A stretch of 64,000 nucleotides of DNA. Origin: Limnohabitans sp. MORI2 (GTDB lineage Bacteria > Pseudomonadota > Gammaproteobacteria > Burkholderiales > Burkholderiaceae_C). The stretch spans positions 124,001 through 188,000 of the forward strand of contig NZ_AP027058.1 of assembly GCF_027925025.1 (NCBI RefSeq), in the 5' to 3' direction. Below, one piece after another: positions 20,602-31,516 of this stretch (its first letter is position 1; each line of letters starts with the position of its first letter). Position numbers and translations under genes: made by a program. A model generated the notes under the pieces. The model was not told the origin of the DNA. It did no database searches and saw only the letters and a program-made list of their open reading frames with translations.

Positions 20602-21768
20602 ATGACACGATTTTTGCGCACCACTTGCATTGGGTTTTTGATGGGTTTGTTGGGCGTGTTGCACGTCCAAGCCCAAGTGGTGCCGCAGCCGCCTGAGATT
20701 GCGGCGCGCGCTTACTTGTTGGTGGATGTCACCGCGCAACAAACCTTGGCTGAACTGGATGCAGATAAGCCCATTGAGCCCGCATCGCTGACGAAGTTGA
20801 TGACGGCGTACATCGTGTTTGATGCGCTCAAGGCCAAAAAAATCACCTTGCAACAAACCTTCGGCGTGAGCGAACGTGCTTGGAAGATGCCAGGCTCGCG
20901 CATGTTCATCGACCCCAAGATGAAGGTGCCAGTCGAAGACCTGATCAAAGGCATGATTGTTCAGTCTGGCAACGATGCCACCATGGCGCTGGCCGAGGGT
21001 GTGGGTGGCACGGTCGAGCATTTTGTGCAAATGATGAATGCGCAGGCGAAGTTGTTGGGCATGAAGTCCACTGGCTACAAAAACCCAGAGGGCCTGACCG
21101 AGCCCGGCCACACCACGACGGCGCGTGATCTGAGTATCTTGGCTAGCCGCTTGATGCAAGACTTTCCCGATTACGTGGGTTACTACGCGATCAAAAAATA
21201 CCGTTACCCCGGCACGCCCGCTGCTAATGAAAACAACCGCAACTTGCTGTTGTTCCGCGACCCAAGCGTGGACGGTCTGAAAACGGGCCACACCGATGCT
21301 GCTGGTTTTTGTTTGATCGCGACGGCTAAGCGTGAAGCGCCGGGCGTGGGGCAGCGTCGCTTGTTGTCCATTGTTTTGGGGGCGTCCAGCGAAAACGCGC
21401 GTGCCACCGAGTCTCAAAAGCTGTTGAACTGGGGTTACACCGCGTTTGATGCCATCAAGTTGTTTGATGCCAACCAAGCCGTGGTAACGCCAAATGTATG
21501 GAAAGGTCGCGGCAACCAAGTCAAATTGGGCCGTTTTGCGCCTATTGTCGTGGCCGTGCCCGCTGGTGCGGCTGGTCGCATCCAAACCCAAGTGGCTCGC
21601 CCCGAGCCCTTGTTGGCGCCACTCAATCGCGGCCAAGCGGTGGGCGCCTTGAAGGTCACGCTGGACCAAAAGCCGCTGGTGGACGTGCCTTTGCTGGTGC
21701 TCGACACTGTGGAGCAAGCGGGCTTTGTGGGGCGCGCCTGGGATACCGTGCGTTTGTGGGTGAAATAA
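20602..21768 (+). CDS. dacC: D-alanyl-D-alanine carboxypeptidase (PBP5/6 type)
   Basis: 388 residues: signal peptide to about residue 25 (HVQAQ), then a serine peptidase S11 domain with S62-L-T-K65, SGN (VQSGNDATMA) and K-T-G (LKTGHTDAAG), followed by a PBP5-like C-terminal beta domain and a terminal amphipathic anchor (WDTVRLWVK). It trims the terminal D-alanine of peptidoglycan stem peptides in the periplasm. The symbol dacC is a family-level choice and dacA would be equally defensible. It lies just upstream of the rpsL promoter. Confidence 0.93.
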   Translation: MTRFLRTTCIGFLMGLLGVLHVQAQVVPQPPEIAARAYLLVDVTAQQTLAELDADKPIEPASLTKLMTAYIVFDALKAKKITLQQTFGVSERAWKMPGSRMFIDPKMKVPVEDLIKGMIVQSGNDATMALAEGVGGTVEHFVQMMNAQAKLLGMKSTGYKNPEGLTEPGHTTTARDLSILASRLMQDFPDYVGYYAIKKYRYPGTPAANENNRNLLLFRDPSVDGLKTGHTDAAGFCLIATAKREAPGVGQRRLLSIVLGASSENARATESQKLLNWGYTAFDAIKLFDANQAVVTPNVWKGRGNQVKLGRFAPIVVAVPAGAAGRIQTQVARPEPLLAPLNRGQAVGALKVTLDQKPLVDVPLLVLDTVEQAGFVGRAWDTVRLWVK

Positions 21769-21796
21769 ACCCTATTTGAGGCATTTCGAACTAGAT

Positions 21797-21825
21797 TTGC
21801 CCCTTCCTCTCGATGCTGATACACT
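21797..21825 (+). promoter_or_regulatory. Candidate sigma-70 promoter of the str operon
   Basis: TTGCCC (21797-21802) and TACACT (21820-21825) are separated by exactly 17 bases. A short hairpin TTCGGAA/TTCCGAA (about 21835-21849) follows in the leader before rpsL at 21898. Confidence 0.6.
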
Positions 21826-21897
21826 AGAAGGCTTTTCGGAATTTCCGAAGGGATTCACGTTTTCTTTTTATTTCAACGTTTAGGGACGTTATTAACA

Positions 21898-22275
21898 ATG
21901 CCAACCATCAATCAATTGGTGCGTCAGGGGCGCGAGGTCGAAACGATCAAGTCCAAAAGCCCTGCGATGCAAAACTCTCCACAACGTCGTGGCGTTTGCA
22001 CCCGTGTGTACACCACGACGCCTAAGAAGCCAAACTCTGCGCTGCGTAAAGTTGCCAAAGTTCGCTTGACCAACGGTTTCGAAGTCATTTCGTACATCGG
22101 CGGTGAAGGCCACAACTTGCAAGAGCACAGCGTTGTGCTCGTGCGCGGTGGTCGTGTCAAAGACTTGCCAGGTGTGCGTTACCACATCGTGCGCGGTTCG
22201 CTCGATTTGCAAGGCGTGAAAGACCGCAAGCAATCGCGCTCTAAGTACGGCGCTAAGCGTCCAAAGAAGGCCTAA
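21898..22275 (+). CDS. rpsL: 30S ribosomal protein S12
   Basis: 125 residues, normal length. [13 protein letters not shown] and the decoding-site loop [13 protein letters not shown] are intact, with lysine at the position whose mutation gives streptomycin resistance; nothing here suggests a resistant allele. First gene of the str operon rpsL-rpsG-fusA-tuf-rpsJ. Confidence 0.99.
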   Translation: MPTINQLVRQGREVETIKSKSPAMQNSPQRRGVCTRVYTTTPKKPNSALRKVAKVRLTNGFEVISYIGGEGHNLQEHSVVLVRGGRVKDLPGVRYHIVRGSLDLQGVKDRKQSRSKYGAKRPKKA

Positions 22276-22453
22276 TTGGCTGCCAGCCTTAGCGAGGCTT
22301 AATTCGTCAAATCGGTGTTTTGGTCGTCAGGCAGACGGCGCAAAACGAAGTGACCCCAAGCATCCATGTTGGGTGTGGGTCGAGTAAGTGGAAGTCATGA
22401 TGACTTTCGCGGTGTCCGAAAGGATGCCAACTGAAGCAATATGAGGTGAAACA
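22276..22453 (+). promoter_or_regulatory. rpsL-rpsG intercistronic region with hairpins
   Basis: 178 bases without a gene. They hold an AAGTCAT/ATGACTT inverted repeat (about 22394-22408), immediately followed by CTTTCG/CGAAAG (about 22406-22424), close to the rpsG start. In Escherichia coli the equivalent spacer is where S7 binds to repress the str mRNA. I infer the same role, but I have not matched the known S7 site. Confidence 0.35.
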
Positions 22454-22924
22454 ATGCCACGTCGTCGCGAAGTCCCTAAACGTGAAATCTTGCCGGATCC
22501 AAAATTCGGTAATGTTGAGCTGTCCAAATTCATGAACGTGATCATGGAAGGCGGCAAAAAAGCTGTTGCCGAGCGCATCATTTATGGTGCCTTGGAGCAA
22601 ATCGAACAAAAGTCGGGCAAAGATCCGCTCGAGTTGTTCACTGTGGCCATCAACAACGTCAAGCCCATGGTGGAAGTTAAGTCCCGCCGCGTGGGTGGTG
22701 CTAACTACCAAGTGCCCGTTGAAGTGCGTCCAGTTCGTCGCTTGGCTTTGTCCATGCGCTGGTTGAAAGAAGCCGCTCGCAAGCGCGGTGAAAAGTCCAT
22801 GGCTTTGCGCTTGGCCAACGAATTGTTGGAAGCGTCTGAAGGTCGTGGCGGTGCCATGAAAAAGCGTGACGAAGTTCACCGCATGGCCGAAGCCAACAAG
22901 GCATTCAGCCACTTCCGCTTCTAA
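22454..22924 (+). CDS. rpsG: 30S ribosomal protein S7
   Basis: 156 residues beginning [16 protein letters not shown], full length. Primary binding protein of the 16S rRNA 3' major domain, and by analogy the translational repressor of the str operon. Start fixed by GAGGTGAAACA before the ATG. Confidence 0.99.
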   Translation: MPRRREVPKREILPDPKFGNVELSKFMNVIMEGGKKAVAERIIYGALEQIEQKSGKDPLELFTVAINNVKPMVEVKSRRVGGANYQVPVEVRPVRRLALSMRWLKEAARKRGEKSMALRLANELLEASEGRGGAMKKRDEVHRMAEANKAFSHFRF

Positions 22925-22939
22925 ATTCAAAGGTAAAAC

Positions 22940-25042
22940 ATGGCCCGCAATACCCCCATTGAGCGCTATCGCAACATTGGTATTTCAGCGCACATTGACG
23001 CTGGTAAAACCACGACGACAGAGCGTATTCTTTATTACACCGGTGTGAACCACAAAATCGGTGAAGTGCATGATGGCGCTGCCACCATGGACTGGATGGA
23101 GCAAGAGCAAGAGCGTGGTATCACGATCACTTCTGCTGCCACCACTTGCTTCTGGAAAGGCATGGACAATTCCTTCCCTGAGCACCGTTTCAACATCATC
23201 GACACCCCTGGCCACGTTGACTTCACGATTGAAGTTGAGCGTTCCATGCGCGTGCTCGACGGTGCTTGCATGGTTTACTGCGCGGTGGGTGGCGTTCAGC
23301 CCCAATCCGAAACCGTGTGGCGTCAAGCCAACAAGTACAAAGTGCCACGTTTGGCCTTTGTGAACAAGATGGACCGTACAGGTGCTAACTTCTTCAAGGT
23401 CGTTGACCAGATGAAATTGCGCTTGAAGGCCAATCCTGTGCCAATCGTGATCCCAATCGGCGCTGAAGACAACTTCACCGGCGTGGTTGACTTGCGCAAG
23501 ATGAAAGCCATCATTTGGGATGAAGCATCTCAAGGCATGAAGTTCACTTTCGAAGACATTCCAGCTGACCTCGTCGAGACAGCCAAAGAGTGGCGCGAGA
23601 AGATGGTGGAAGCTGCCGCTGAAGCCTCTGAAGAGTTGATGAACAAGTACCTCGAAGAAGGTGATTTGTCTGAAGATGACATCACTGCTGGCTTGCGTGC
23701 TCGTACATTGGCTACTGAAATCCAACCCATGTTGTGCGGTACAGCGTTCAAGAACAAAGGCGTGCAACGTATGTTGGACGCTGTGGTTGAGTTGTTGCCT
23801 TCTCCCGTTGACGTGAAAGCCATCACTGGTTACGACGAAGACGAGCAAGAAGTGACTCGCAAAGCTGACGACAACGAAAAGTTCTCTGCTTTGGCATTCA
23901 AGTTGATGACCGACCCCTTTGTTGGCCAGTTGACTTTCGTGCGCGTTTACTCTGGCGTTCTGAAAAAGGGCGACACCGTGTACAACGCGGTGCGCGGCAA
24001 AAAAGAACGTATCGGTCGTATCGTGCAGATGCACGCCAACAACCGTGAAGAAGTCGACGAAATCCGCGCTGGCGACATCGCTGCTTGCGTGGGCTTGAAA
24101 GACGTCACCACGGGTGAGACTTTGTGTGATCCAGCGGCAGTTGTGACGCTCGAGCGCATGGTGTTCCCTGAGCCTGTGATTCGTCAGGCTGTTGAACCCA
24201 AGTCCAAAGCTGACCAAGAAAAAATGGGCATCGCTTTGTCACGTTTGGCAGCGGAAGATCCTTCTTTCCGTGTGCAAACCGACGAAGAATCCGGCCAAAC
24301 CATCATCGGTGGTATGGGCGAATTGCACTTGGAAATTATTGTTGACCGTATGAAGCGCGAATTTGGCGTGGAAGCCAACGTGGGTAAGCCACAAGTGGCC
24401 TACCGCGAAACCATTCGCAAGACTGTGGAAGAAGCCGAAGGCAAGTTCGTGCGTCAATCTGGCGGTAAAGGTCAGTACGGTCACGTGGTGCTGAAGGTTG
24501 AGCCACAAGAGGCTGGCAAAGGCTTTGAGTTCGTTGACGCCATCAAGGGCGGTGTGGTTCCTCGCGAATACATCCCTGCGGTGCAAAAAGGTGTTGAAGA
24601 AGCTTTGGGTCAAGGCGTATTGGCTGGTTACCCAGTCGTTGACGTCAAGGTCACTTTGCACTTCGGTTCGTACCACGATGTGGACTCGAACGAAATGGCG
24701 TTCAAGATGGCTGCAATCTTTGGTTTCAAAGAAGGCTGCCGTAAAGCTCAGCCAGTCATTTTGGAACCCATGATGGCTGTGGAAGTTGAAACACCTGAAG
24801 ACTACGCTGGTAGCGTGATGGGCGACTTGTCCTCACGTCGCGGCATGGTGCAAGGTATGGACGACATGGTCGGTGGCGGTAAGGCAATTAAAGCTGAAGT
24901 GCCATTGTCTGAAATGTTTGGTTACTCGACCACTTTGCGTTCGATGACGCAAGGCCGTGCGACCTACACCATGGAGTTCAAGCACTACTCCGAAGCACCA
25001 CGTAACGTGTCTGAAGCCATCGTGGCTTCGCGCGCTAAGTAA
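22940..25042 (+). CDS. fusA: Elongation factor G
   Basis: 700 residues, canonical five-domain EF-G catalysing ribosomal translocation with GTP. G1 is [13 protein letters not shown], the switch II region is DTPGHVDFT, and NKMD gives base specificity. The C-terminal domains IV and V are intact. It follows rpsG by 15 bases in the str operon. Confidence 0.99.
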   Translation: MARNTPIERYRNIGISAHIDAGKTTTTERILYYTGVNHKIGEVHDGAATMDWMEQEQERGITITSAATTCFWKGMDNSFPEHRFNIIDTPGHVDFTIEVERSMRVLDGACMVYCAVGGVQPQSETVWRQANKYKVPRLAFVNKMDRTGANFFKVVDQMKLRLKANPVPIVIPIGAEDNFTGVVDLRKMKAIIWDEASQGMKFTFEDIPADLVETAKEWREKMVEAAAEASEELMNKYLEEGDLSEDDITAGLRARTLATEIQPMLCGTAFKNKGVQRMLDAVVELLPSPVDVKAITGYDEDEQEVTRKADDNEKFSALAFKLMTDPFVGQLTFVRVYSGVLKKGDTVYNAVRGKKERIGRIVQMHANNREEVDEIRAGDIAACVGLKDVTTGETLCDPAAVVTLERMVFPEPVIRQAVEPKSKADQEKMGIALSRLAAEDPSFRVQTDEESGQTIIGGMGELHLEIIVDRMKREFGVEANVGKPQVAYRETIRKTVEEAEGKFVRQSGGKGQYGHVVLKVEPQEAGKGFEFVDAIKGGVVPREYIPAVQKGVEEALGQGVLAGYPVVDVKVTLHFGSYHDVDSNEMAFKMAAIFGFKEGCRKAQPVILEPMMAVEVETPEDYAGSVMGDLSSRRGMVQGMDDMVGGGKAIKAEVPLSEMFGYSTTLRSMTQGRATYTMEFKHYSEAPRNVSEAIVASRAK

Positions 25043-25051
25043 GGTGTGAAT

Positions 25052-25086
25052 GGGCAAGCCTTTCGGGGCTTGTCCTGTTTTCTTTT
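25052..25086 (+). terminator. Hairpin with T-tract after fusA
   Basis: GGGCAAGCC pairs with GGCTTGTCC (one G-T pair), loop of six, then TGTTTTCTTTT. It probably terminates or attenuates the str transcript before tuf, suggesting that tuf also has its own start signal in the 171-base gap. Confidence 0.6.
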
Positions 25087-25213
25087 CATCGCGTTTCATT
25101 TGAGACGCCGTCTGCGATGCAGCGCCGCCTAGTTGTCCCGTGCTAAGCGAAACAGCAGTTGTGTGCAGACGTAAAACCGAATCACGGGCATTGCTCTTTT
25201 TGGAGATATACAA

Positions 25214-26404
25214 ATGGCAAAAGGTAAGTTTGAACGTACCAAACCGCACGTCAACGTTGGCACGATTGGTCACGTGGACCATGGCAAGACAACATTGACA
25301 GCTGCGATCACCACGATCCTGTCGACCAAGTTTGGCGGCGAAGCTAAGGCTTACGACCAAATCGACGCGGCTCCTGAAGAAAAAGCACGCGGTATTACCA
25401 TCAACACCGCTCACGTTGAATACGAAACAGAAACACGTCACTATGCGCACGTGGACTGCCCTGGTCACGCTGACTATGTGAAAAACATGATCACTGGCGC
25501 GGCTCAAATGGACGGCGCTATCTTGGTGTGTTCTGCTGCTGACGGCCCCATGCCACAAACTCGCGAGCACATCTTGTTGGCTCGTCAAGTGGGCGTGCCT
25601 TACATCATCGTGTTCTTGAACAAGTGCGACATGGTGGACGACGCTGAGTTGTTGGAATTGGTTGAGATGGAAGTTCGCGAACTCCTGTCTAAGTACGACT
25701 TCCCAGGCGACGACACGCCAATCGTTCAAGGTTCAGCCAAGCTGGCCCTCGAAGGCGACAAAGGCCCATTGGGCGAAGAAGCCATTTTGAAGTTGGCTGC
25801 TGCTTTGGATAGCTACATCCCTACGCCTGAGCGCGCTGTGGACGGCAACTTCTTGATGCCAGTGGAAGACGTGTTCTCCATCTCTGGCCGCGGTACTGTG
25901 GTGACCGGTCGCGTTGAGCGCGGTGTGATCAAAGTCGGCGAAGAAATCGAAATCGTGGGTATCGTTGACACCGTCAAGACCACCTGTACTGGCGTTGAGA
26001 TGTTCCGCAAGTTGTTGGATCAAGGTCAAGCTGGCGACAACGTCGGTATCTTGTTGCGCGGTACAAAGCGCGAAGACGTGCAACGCGGTCAAGTGTTGTG
26101 CAAGCCAGGTTCAGTCAAGCCACACACTCACTTCACAGCTGAGATCTATGTGTTGAGCAAAGACGAAGGCGGCCGTCACACCCCATTCTTCAACAACTAC
26201 CGTCCTCAGTTCTACTTCCGTACGACTGACGTGACAGGTGCTATCGAGTTGCCAGAAGGCAAAGAGATGGTGATGCCTGGTGACAACGTGTCGATCACTG
26301 TGAAGTTGATCCACCCCATTGCGATGGAAGAAGGTTTGCGCTTCGCTATCCGCGAAGGCGGTAAGACTGTTGGCGCTGGTGTGGTTGCCAAGATCATCGC
26401 CTAA
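25214..26404 (+). CDS. tuf: Elongation factor Tu
   Basis: 396 residues, full length. Delivers aminoacyl-tRNA to the ribosome. GTPase motifs GHVDHGKT at 19-26, DCPGHADY and NKCD are intact. It lies between fusA and rpsJ with a GGAGATATACAA leader. Many betaproteobacteria carry a second tuf copy elsewhere; none is in this window. Confidence 0.99.
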   Translation: MAKGKFERTKPHVNVGTIGHVDHGKTTLTAAITTILSTKFGGEAKAYDQIDAAPEEKARGITINTAHVEYETETRHYAHVDCPGHADYVKNMITGAAQMDGAILVCSAADGPMPQTREHILLARQVGVPYIIVFLNKCDMVDDAELLELVEMEVRELLSKYDFPGDDTPIVQGSAKLALEGDKGPLGEEAILKLAAALDSYIPTPERAVDGNFLMPVEDVFSISGRGTVVTGRVERGVIKVGEEIEIVGIVDTVKTTCTGVEMFRKLLDQGQAGDNVGILLRGTKREDVQRGQVLCKPGSVKPHTHFTAEIYVLSKDEGGRHTPFFNNYRPQFYFRTTDVTGAIELPEGKEMVMPGDNVSITVKLIHPIAMEEGLRFAIREGGKTVGAGVVAKIIA

Positions 26405-26417
26405 TCGAGGAATTTAA

Positions 26418-26732
26418 ATGTCCTCGAAGCAAAAGATCCGCATCCGCCTCAAGGCGTTTGACTACAAATTGATCGACCAGTCTGCTGCTGAGATCGTTGA
26501 CACTGCCAAGCGCACTGGCGCGATTGTCAAAGGCCCCGTGCCTTTGCCAACACGCATGAAGCGTTTTGACATCTTGCGTTCACCGCACGTCAACAAATCT
26601 AGCCGTGACCAGCTCGAAATCCGTACCCACCAGCGTTTGATGGACATCGTGGACCCAACTGACAAAACAGTTGACGCCTTGATGAAACTCGATCTGCCAG
26701 CGGGCGTGGACGTCGAAATCAAGTTGCAATAA
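26418..26732 (+). CDS. rpsJ: 30S ribosomal protein S10 (NusE)
   Basis: 104 residues, [18 protein letters not shown], full length. Ribosomal head protein that also serves in NusB-dependent antitermination. It follows tuf by 13 bases and is cut off from rplC by a terminator and a new promoter, so it belongs to the str/tuf transcript rather than heading the S10 operon. Confidence 0.98.
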   Translation: MSSKQKIRIRLKAFDYKLIDQSAAEIVDTAKRTGAIVKGPVPLPTRMKRFDILRSPHVNKSSRDQLEIRTHQRLMDIVDPTDKTVDALMKLDLPAGVDVEIKLQ

Positions 26733-26777
26733 AACTTTAGTGCAACTTTGGAGTGGGCCAAAAGCTCATTCCAAGCC

Positions 26778-26812
26778 CCGCGCCAACGAGTAGTTGCTCT
26801 TGGCGCGGTTTT
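26778..26812 (+). terminator. Terminator after rpsJ
   Basis: CCGCGCCAA pairs perfectly with TTGGCGCGG, with an inner GAG/CTC pairing in the loop, followed by TTTT. Its right arm overlaps the spacer of the promoter described next. Confidence 0.65.
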
Positions 26813-26823
26813 CGCGATATACT
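26794..26823 (+). promoter_or_regulatory. Candidate promoter of the rplC operon, inside the rpsJ terminator
   Basis: TTGCTC (26794-26799) and TATACT (26818-26823) are 18 bases apart. The -35 lies in the loop of the terminator hairpin. A further hairpin CCGCACA/TGTGCGG stands in the leader just downstream, before rplC at 26926. Confidence 0.5.
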
Positions 26824-26925
26824 CGCGGGCTCCGCACATTTTGTGCGGGGATTTATCAACCCGTCTTTCACACAAAAACGTAACTGCCAATTGAAGTGGT
26901 TGCGGTGAGAGTTTTGGAGAAAACA

Positions 26926-27591
26926 ATGAGTCAAAGCATCCGTTTGGGATTGCTGGGCCGCAAAGTGGGCATGATGCGTCTGTTCACTGATGATGGGGAT
27001 GCGATCCCTGTCACGGTGTTGGATGTGTCCAACAACCGCGTGACCCAAGTGAAAACCCAGGAAAACGACGGCTATGTGGCCTTGCAGGTCACATTCGGCG
27101 CGCGTAAAGCATCTCGCGTGACCAAGCCAATGGCTGGCCACCTTGCGAAAGCAGGCGTGGAAGCTGGTGAAATCATCAAAGAATTCCACGTGACGCCTGA
27201 CGTTGCAGCTAAGTACGCCGCTGGCGCTACTGTGCCTGTGGCTGATGTGTTTGCTGTGGGCCAAAAGGTGGACGTGCAAGGCACAACCATCGGTAAAGGC
27301 TTTGCTGGCACCATCAAGCGTCACCACTTCAGTTCACAACGTGCTTCTCACGGTAACAGCCGTTCGCACAATGTGCCTGGTTCTATCGGTATGGCACAAG
27401 ACCCAGGTCGCGTGTTCCCCGGTAAGCGTATGTCTGGCCACCTCGGCGACGACATCGTGACAACACAAAACCTCGACGTGATTCGCATCGACGAAGCTCG
27501 CCAACTGTTGTTGATCAAAGGCGCTGTGCCTGGTTCAGCCGGTGGCTTCGTGACTGTGCGTCCCGCCGTCAAAGCTAAAGGAGCGAACTGA
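26926..27591 (+). CDS. rplC: 50S ribosomal protein L3
   Basis: 221 residues from the ATG at 26926 ([20 protein letters not shown]), behind TTTTGGAGAAAACA. An in-frame GTG at 26896 would add ten residues without a ribosome site. It assembles early on 23S rRNA near the peptidyl-transferase centre. First gene of the cluster rplC-rplD-rplW-rplB-rpsS-rplV-rpsC-rplP-rpmC-rpsQ. Confidence 0.98.
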   Translation: MSQSIRLGLLGRKVGMMRLFTDDGDAIPVTVLDVSNNRVTQVKTQENDGYVALQVTFGARKASRVTKPMAGHLAKAGVEAGEIIKEFHVTPDVAAKYAAGATVPVADVFAVGQKVDVQGTTIGKGFAGTIKRHHFSSQRASHGNSRSHNVPGSIGMAQDPGRVFPGKRMSGHLGDDIVTTQNLDVIRIDEARQLLLIKGAVPGSAGGFVTVRPAVKAKGAN

Positions 27592-28211
27592 TGCAAGTCG
27601 AACTCCTGAATGACCAAGGTCAAGCCGCGTCTAAGTACGACGCGCCTGAAACCGTTTTCGGTCGTGAATACAACGAAGATCTGGTTCACCAGATCGTGGT
27701 CGCTTACCAAGCTAACGCACGTCAAGGCACTCGTGCCCAAAAAGACCGTGAGCAAGTTAAGCACACCACCAAGAAGCCGTTCAAGCAAAAAGGCACCGGC
27801 CGCGCTCGCGCGGGTATGACGTCTTCGCCTCTGTGGCGTGGCGGCGGTCGCATTTTCCCGAACATGCCTAACGAGAACTTCACACAGAAGATCAACAAGA
27901 AGATGTACCGCGCTGGTATGGCTTCGATCTTCTCTCAGCTGGTCCGCGAAGGCCGTTTGGCTGTGGTTGAGTCTCTCAAGGTTGACGCTCCTAAAACCAA
28001 ATTGTTGGCTGCCAAATTCAAGGCGATGAACCTTGAGTCTGTGTTGGTGATCGCTGATGAAGTTGATGACAACTTGTACTTGGCTTCACGCAACTTGCCA
28101 AACGTGTTGGTGGTTGAGCCTCGCTATGCCGATCCATTGTCATTGGTGCACTACCGTAAAGTGCTCGTGACCAAGGGCGCCATGGACAAACTTAAGGAGA
28201 TGTTCGCATGA
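27591..28211 (+). CDS. rplD: 50S ribosomal protein L4
   Basis: 206 residues, normal length, with the exit-tunnel loop ([21 protein letters not shown] in part). Its start shares one base with the rplC stop (TGATG). In enterobacteria L4 represses its own operon through the leader, and the hairpin leader upstream of rplC would be the place to look for that here. Confidence 0.98.
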   Translation: MQVELLNDQGQAASKYDAPETVFGREYNEDLVHQIVVAYQANARQGTRAQKDREQVKHTTKKPFKQKGTGRARAGMTSSPLWRGGGRIFPNMPNENFTQKINKKMYRAGMASIFSQLVREGRLAVVESLKVDAPKTKLLAAKFKAMNLESVLVIADEVDDNLYLASRNLPNVLVVEPRYADPLSLVHYRKVLVTKGAMDKLKEMFA

Positions 28212-28522
28212 GCGCACACAAGTTTGACGAAGGTCGTTTGATGCAATTGTTGGTTGCTCCCGTCGTGTCCGAAAAGGCCACCATGGTTGCAGAGAAAAAC
28301 AATGTCGTCACATTCAAAGTGCTGCAAAACGCTACTAAACCAGAAATCAAGGCCGCTGTGGAATTGATGTTCAAGGTTGAAGTTCAAGGCGTTAATGTGG
28401 TGAACACCAAAGGCAAAACCAAGCGTTTTGGTAAGTCCATTGGCCGTCGCGACAACGTTCGCAAAGCTTATGTGACCCTGAAAGCTGGTCAAGAGCTGAA
28501 CATCTCTGGGGAGGCCGCATAA
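28208..28522 (+). CDS. rplW: 50S ribosomal protein L23
   Basis: 104 residues, overlapping rplD by four bases (ATGA). L23 lies at the tunnel exit and docks trigger factor and SRP. The motif [15 protein letters not shown] is intact. Confidence 0.97.
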   Translation: MSAHKFDEGRLMQLLVAPVVSEKATMVAEKNNVVTFKVLQNATKPEIKAAVELMFKVEVQGVNVVNTKGKTKRFGKSIGRRDNVRKAYVTLKAGQELNISGEAA

Positions 28523-28524
28523 TC

Positions 28525-29349
28525 ATGGCAGTCATCAAGATGAAACCTACGTCGCCCGGTCAACGTGGCGTCGTCAAAGTTACCCGTGATCACCTCTACA
28601 AAGGTGACGCTTACGCTCCGTTGCTGGAACCCCAGCACCAAAAATCGGGTCGTAACAACAACGGTCACATCACTACCCGTCATAAGGGCGGTGGTCACAA
28701 GCATCACTACCGCGTGGTGGATTTCAAGCGTAACAAAGACGCTATCCCCGCAAAAGTGGAACGCATTGAATACGATCCAAACCGTACAGCGCACATCGCT
28801 TTGGTGTGTTACGCGGACGGCGAGCGTCGTTACATCATTGCCCCACGTGGTCTGGAAGTTGGCGCGTCGTTGCTCAGCGGTTCGGAAGCCCCGATCCGTG
28901 CAGGTAACACCTTGCCAATCCGCAACATTCCAGTGGGTTCAACCATTCACTGTATCGAGTTGAAGCCAGGTGCTGGTGCACAAATCGCGCGTTCAGCTGG
29001 TACATCGGCCACTTTGTTGGCTCGTGAAGGCACTTACGCTCAAGTGCGTATGCGCTCTGGTGAAGTTCGCAAGATCCACATCGAATGCCGCGCCACCATC
29101 GGTGAAGTTGCAAACGAAGAACACAGCCTCCGCCAATTGGGTAAAGCTGGTGTCAAGCGCTGGATGGGTATTCGCCCAACCGTGCGTGGCGTCGCGATGA
29201 ACCCAGTGGATCACCCACACGGTGGTGGCGAGGGTCGCACCGGTGAAGGCCGTCATGCAGTTGACCCATGGGGTAACCTGACAAAAGGCTACCGTACCCG
29301 TAACAACAAGCGCACACAAGTCATGATTGTGTCGCGTCGTAAAAAGTAA
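28525..29349 (+). CDS. rplB: 50S ribosomal protein L2
   Basis: 274 residues, full length. [19 protein letters not shown], with the conserved [16 protein letters not shown] near the peptidyl-transferase centre. Two bases after rplW. Confidence 0.99.
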   Translation: MAVIKMKPTSPGQRGVVKVTRDHLYKGDAYAPLLEPQHQKSGRNNNGHITTRHKGGGHKHHYRVVDFKRNKDAIPAKVERIEYDPNRTAHIALVCYADGERRYIIAPRGLEVGASLLSGSEAPIRAGNTLPIRNIPVGSTIHCIELKPGAGAQIARSAGTSATLLAREGTYAQVRMRSGEVRKIHIECRATIGEVANEEHSLRQLGKAGVKRWMGIRPTVRGVAMNPVDHPHGGGEGRTGEGRHAVDPWGNLTKGYRTRNNKRTQVMIVSRRKK

Positions 29350-29359
29350 GGGGTAACAA

Positions 29360-29638
29360 ATGACTCGCTCTCTCAAAAAGGGTCCGTTTGTTGACCATCA
29401 TTTGGTGGCCAAGGTCGACAAGGCCATTGCTACCAAAGATAAAAAGCCAGTGAAAACTTGGTCACGTCGTTCCATGATCTTGCCCGATTTCATCGGCTTG
29501 ACCATCGCTGTGCACAACGGCAAGCAACACGTGCCCGTGTATATCACTGACCAAATGGTGGGTCACAAGTTGGGCGAATTCGCTCTGACTCGTACCTTCA
29601 AAGGTCACCCCGCGGACAAAAAAGTCCAGAAGAAATAA
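29360..29638 (+). CDS. rpsS: 30S ribosomal protein S19
   Basis: 92 residues, [15 protein letters not shown], full length. Head protein contacting the 50S subunit. Preceded by GGGGTAACAA. Confidence 0.98.
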   Translation: MTRSLKKGPFVDHHLVAKVDKAIATKDKKPVKTWSRRSMILPDFIGLTIAVHNGKQHVPVYITDQMVGHKLGEFALTRTFKGHPADKKVQKK

Positions 29639-29647
29639 GGAAAGACC

Positions 29648-29977
29648 ATGGAAACACGTGCAGTCCTTAGGGGCGTCCGTTTGTCGGTCGACAAAGGCCG
29701 TTTGGTCGCGGACATGATCCGCGGCAAAAAAGTTGACCAGGCTCTGAACATCCTGACATTCACGCAGAAAAAAGCTGCTGGCATCGTCAAGAAAGTTTTG
29801 GAATCTGCGATTGCTAACGCTGAACACAACGACGGTGCAGACATCGACGAGTTGAAGGTGAAAACCATCTACGTCGAAAAAGGCGCCACGCTCAAGCGTT
29901 TCACGGCCCGCGCCAAAGGCCGCGGTAACAGTATCAGCAAGCCCACCTGCCACGTTTACGTGACAGTCGGTAACTGA
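29648..29977 (+). CDS. rplV: 50S ribosomal protein L22
   Basis: 109 residues, full length, with the tunnel-lining hairpin ([20 protein letters not shown]) intact. Nine bases after rpsS, with GGAAAGACC before the ATG. Confidence 0.98.
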   Translation: METRAVLRGVRLSVDKGRLVADMIRGKKVDQALNILTFTQKKAAGIVKKVLESAIANAEHNDGADIDELKVKTIYVEKGATLKRFTARAKGRGNSISKPTCHVYVTVGN

Positions 29978-29992
29978 AAGGTATAGGAAGAT

Positions 29993-30877
29993 ATGGGACA
30001 AAAAATCCACCCCACAGGCTTTCGCCTTGCAGTGAGCCGCAACTGGGCTAGCCGTTGGTACGCAAGCAACAATGACTTCGCTGGCATGCTGGCTGAAGAC
30101 ATCAAAGTGCGCGAGTACCTCAAAGGCAAGCTGAAAAACGCTTCTGTTTCTCGCGTTCTCATCGAGCGTCCCGCTAAAAGCGCACGCATCACCATCTTCT
30201 CGGCTCGTCCAGGCGTGGTGATCGGCAAAAAAGGCGAAGACATCGAGAACTTGAAAAAAGAACTCGCAGCCCGTTTGGGCGTGCCAGTCGCCGTCAACAT
30301 CGAAGAAGTGCGCAAGCCTGAAATCGATGCGCAATTGATCGCTGACAGCATCACTCAACAGCTCGAAAAACGCATCATGTTCCGCCGCGCCATGAAGCGC
30401 GCTATGCAAAACGCCATGCGTCTGGGTGCTCAAGGCATCAAGATCATGTCGGCAGGTCGTTTGAACGGCATCGAGATCGCACGTACCGAGTGGTATCGTG
30501 AAGGTCGCGTGCCACTTCACACCCTGCGTGCAGACATCGATTACGCAACTTCTGAAGCTAAAACCACTTACGGCATCATCGGTGTCAAAGTGTGGGTTTA
30601 CAAAGGCGATACCTTGGGTCGTAACGACCTGCCGGCCGCCGTTGAACCACGTGCTGAAGAAGAGCGTCGTCCTCGCGGTCCTCGCCGTGACGCACGCCCA
30701 GCTGGCGATCGCCCAGCTCGCGGTGCACGTCGCCCAGCGGGTACCAATGCCGCACCAACGGATGGCAGCGATAAACCCGCTGAAGCCGCTGATGCCCCTA
30801 AAACTGCCGTCAAGCGCGTCCGCAAGGTTGCCGCGCCCGCAGCCACTGGCACGGCTGCGGACGGAACAGGAGAATAA
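29993..30877 (+). CDS. rpsC: 30S ribosomal protein S3 with long C-terminal tail
   Basis: The first 215 or so residues are a standard S3, including the KH domain ([20 protein letters not shown]). Total length is 294, against about 233 in Escherichia coli. The extra C-terminal part is rich in Arg, Pro and Ala ([20 protein letters not shown]), then Ala/Lys, and ends acidic; it is probably disordered. Such tails occur in relatives, so this is a lineage feature rather than a frameshift. Confidence 0.97.
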   Translation: MGQKIHPTGFRLAVSRNWASRWYASNNDFAGMLAEDIKVREYLKGKLKNASVSRVLIERPAKSARITIFSARPGVVIGKKGEDIENLKKELAARLGVPVAVNIEEVRKPEIDAQLIADSITQQLEKRIMFRRAMKRAMQNAMRLGAQGIKIMSAGRLNGIEIARTEWYREGRVPLHTLRADIDYATSEAKTTYGIIGVKVWVYKGDTLGRNDLPAAVEPRAEEERRPRGPRRDARPAGDRPARGARRPAGTNAAPTDGSDKPAEAADAPKTAVKRVRKVAAPAATGTAADGTGE

Positions 30878-30879
30878 GC

Positions 30880-31296
30880 ATGCTGCAACCAGCACGCCGT
30901 AAATACCGCAAAGAGCAAAAAGGCCGCAACACCGGCATCGCAACACGTGGCAACACTGTGGCGTTCGGTGACTTCGGTCTGAAATCCACCGATCGCGGCC
31001 GTTTGACGGCCCGCCAGATCGAGTCCGCACGTCGTGCGATCTCTCGTCACGTCAAACGTGGCGGCCGTATCTGGATTCGTGTGTTCCCTGACAAGCCGAT
31101 TTCCAATAAGCCTGCTGAAGTGCGTATGGGTAACGGTAAAGGTAACCCCGAGTACTACGTGGCTGAGATCCAACCCGGCAAGGTCCTCTACGAAATCGTA
31201 GGCGTCCCTGAAGAGTTGGCCCGTGAAGCATTCCGTCTGGCCGCTGCAAAGCTGCCCTTGCGCACCACATTCGTGGCACGCATGATCGGCCAGTAA
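30880..31296 (+). CDS. rplP: 50S ribosomal protein L16
   Basis: 138 residues, [17 protein letters not shown], full length. Late-assembling protein at the A-site tRNA region. Two bases after rpsC with a GGAGAATAAGC leader inside its end. Confidence 0.98.
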   Translation: MLQPARRKYRKEQKGRNTGIATRGNTVAFGDFGLKSTDRGRLTARQIESARRAISRHVKRGGRIWIRVFPDKPISNKPAEVRMGNGKGNPEYYVAEIQPGKVLYEIVGVPEELAREAFRLAAAKLPLRTTFVARMIGQ

Positions 31297-31312
31297 TCAG
31301 GAGAAATAAGAA

Positions 31313-31507
31313 ATGAAAGCTGCTGAACTGCGCCAAAAAGACGTTGCCGGCCTCGAGGCTGAAGTCAAAGAGTTGCAAAAAGCTCACTTTGGCTTGCGCA
31401 TGCAAAAAGGTACGCAACAACTCAACAACACGGCACAACTGCGTTCTACACGTCGCAGCATCGCTCGTGCGAAAACCATTCTTGCTGAAAAGCAAGCCGC
31501 CAAGTAA
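31313..31507 (+). CDS. rpmC: 50S ribosomal protein L29
   Basis: 64 residues of two-helix L29 ([20 protein letters not shown]). Located at the tunnel exit beside L23. Preceded by AGGAGAAATAAG. Confidence 0.97.
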   Translation: MKAAELRQKDVAGLEAEVKELQKAHFGLRMQKGTQQLNNTAQLRSTRRSIARAKTILAEKQAAK

Positions 31508-31516
31508 GGAGTGAAC

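Noticed and set aside
20566..21717. Long minus-strand frame opposite the carboxypeptidase
   Set aside because: Same reason: complete overlap with an identified gene, composition typical of a shadow.
21898..22275. Streptomycin-resistance allele in rpsL
   Set aside because: The decoding loop has the ordinary lysine and surrounding residues.
22985..24217. 410-codon minus-strand frame opposite fusA
   Set aside because: Antisense shadow with no domain or ribosome site.
29462..31030. 522-codon open frame on the minus strand across the ribosomal genes
   Set aside because: It is antisense to six well-identified ribosomal genes and has no recognisable domain; it arises from biased codon use.
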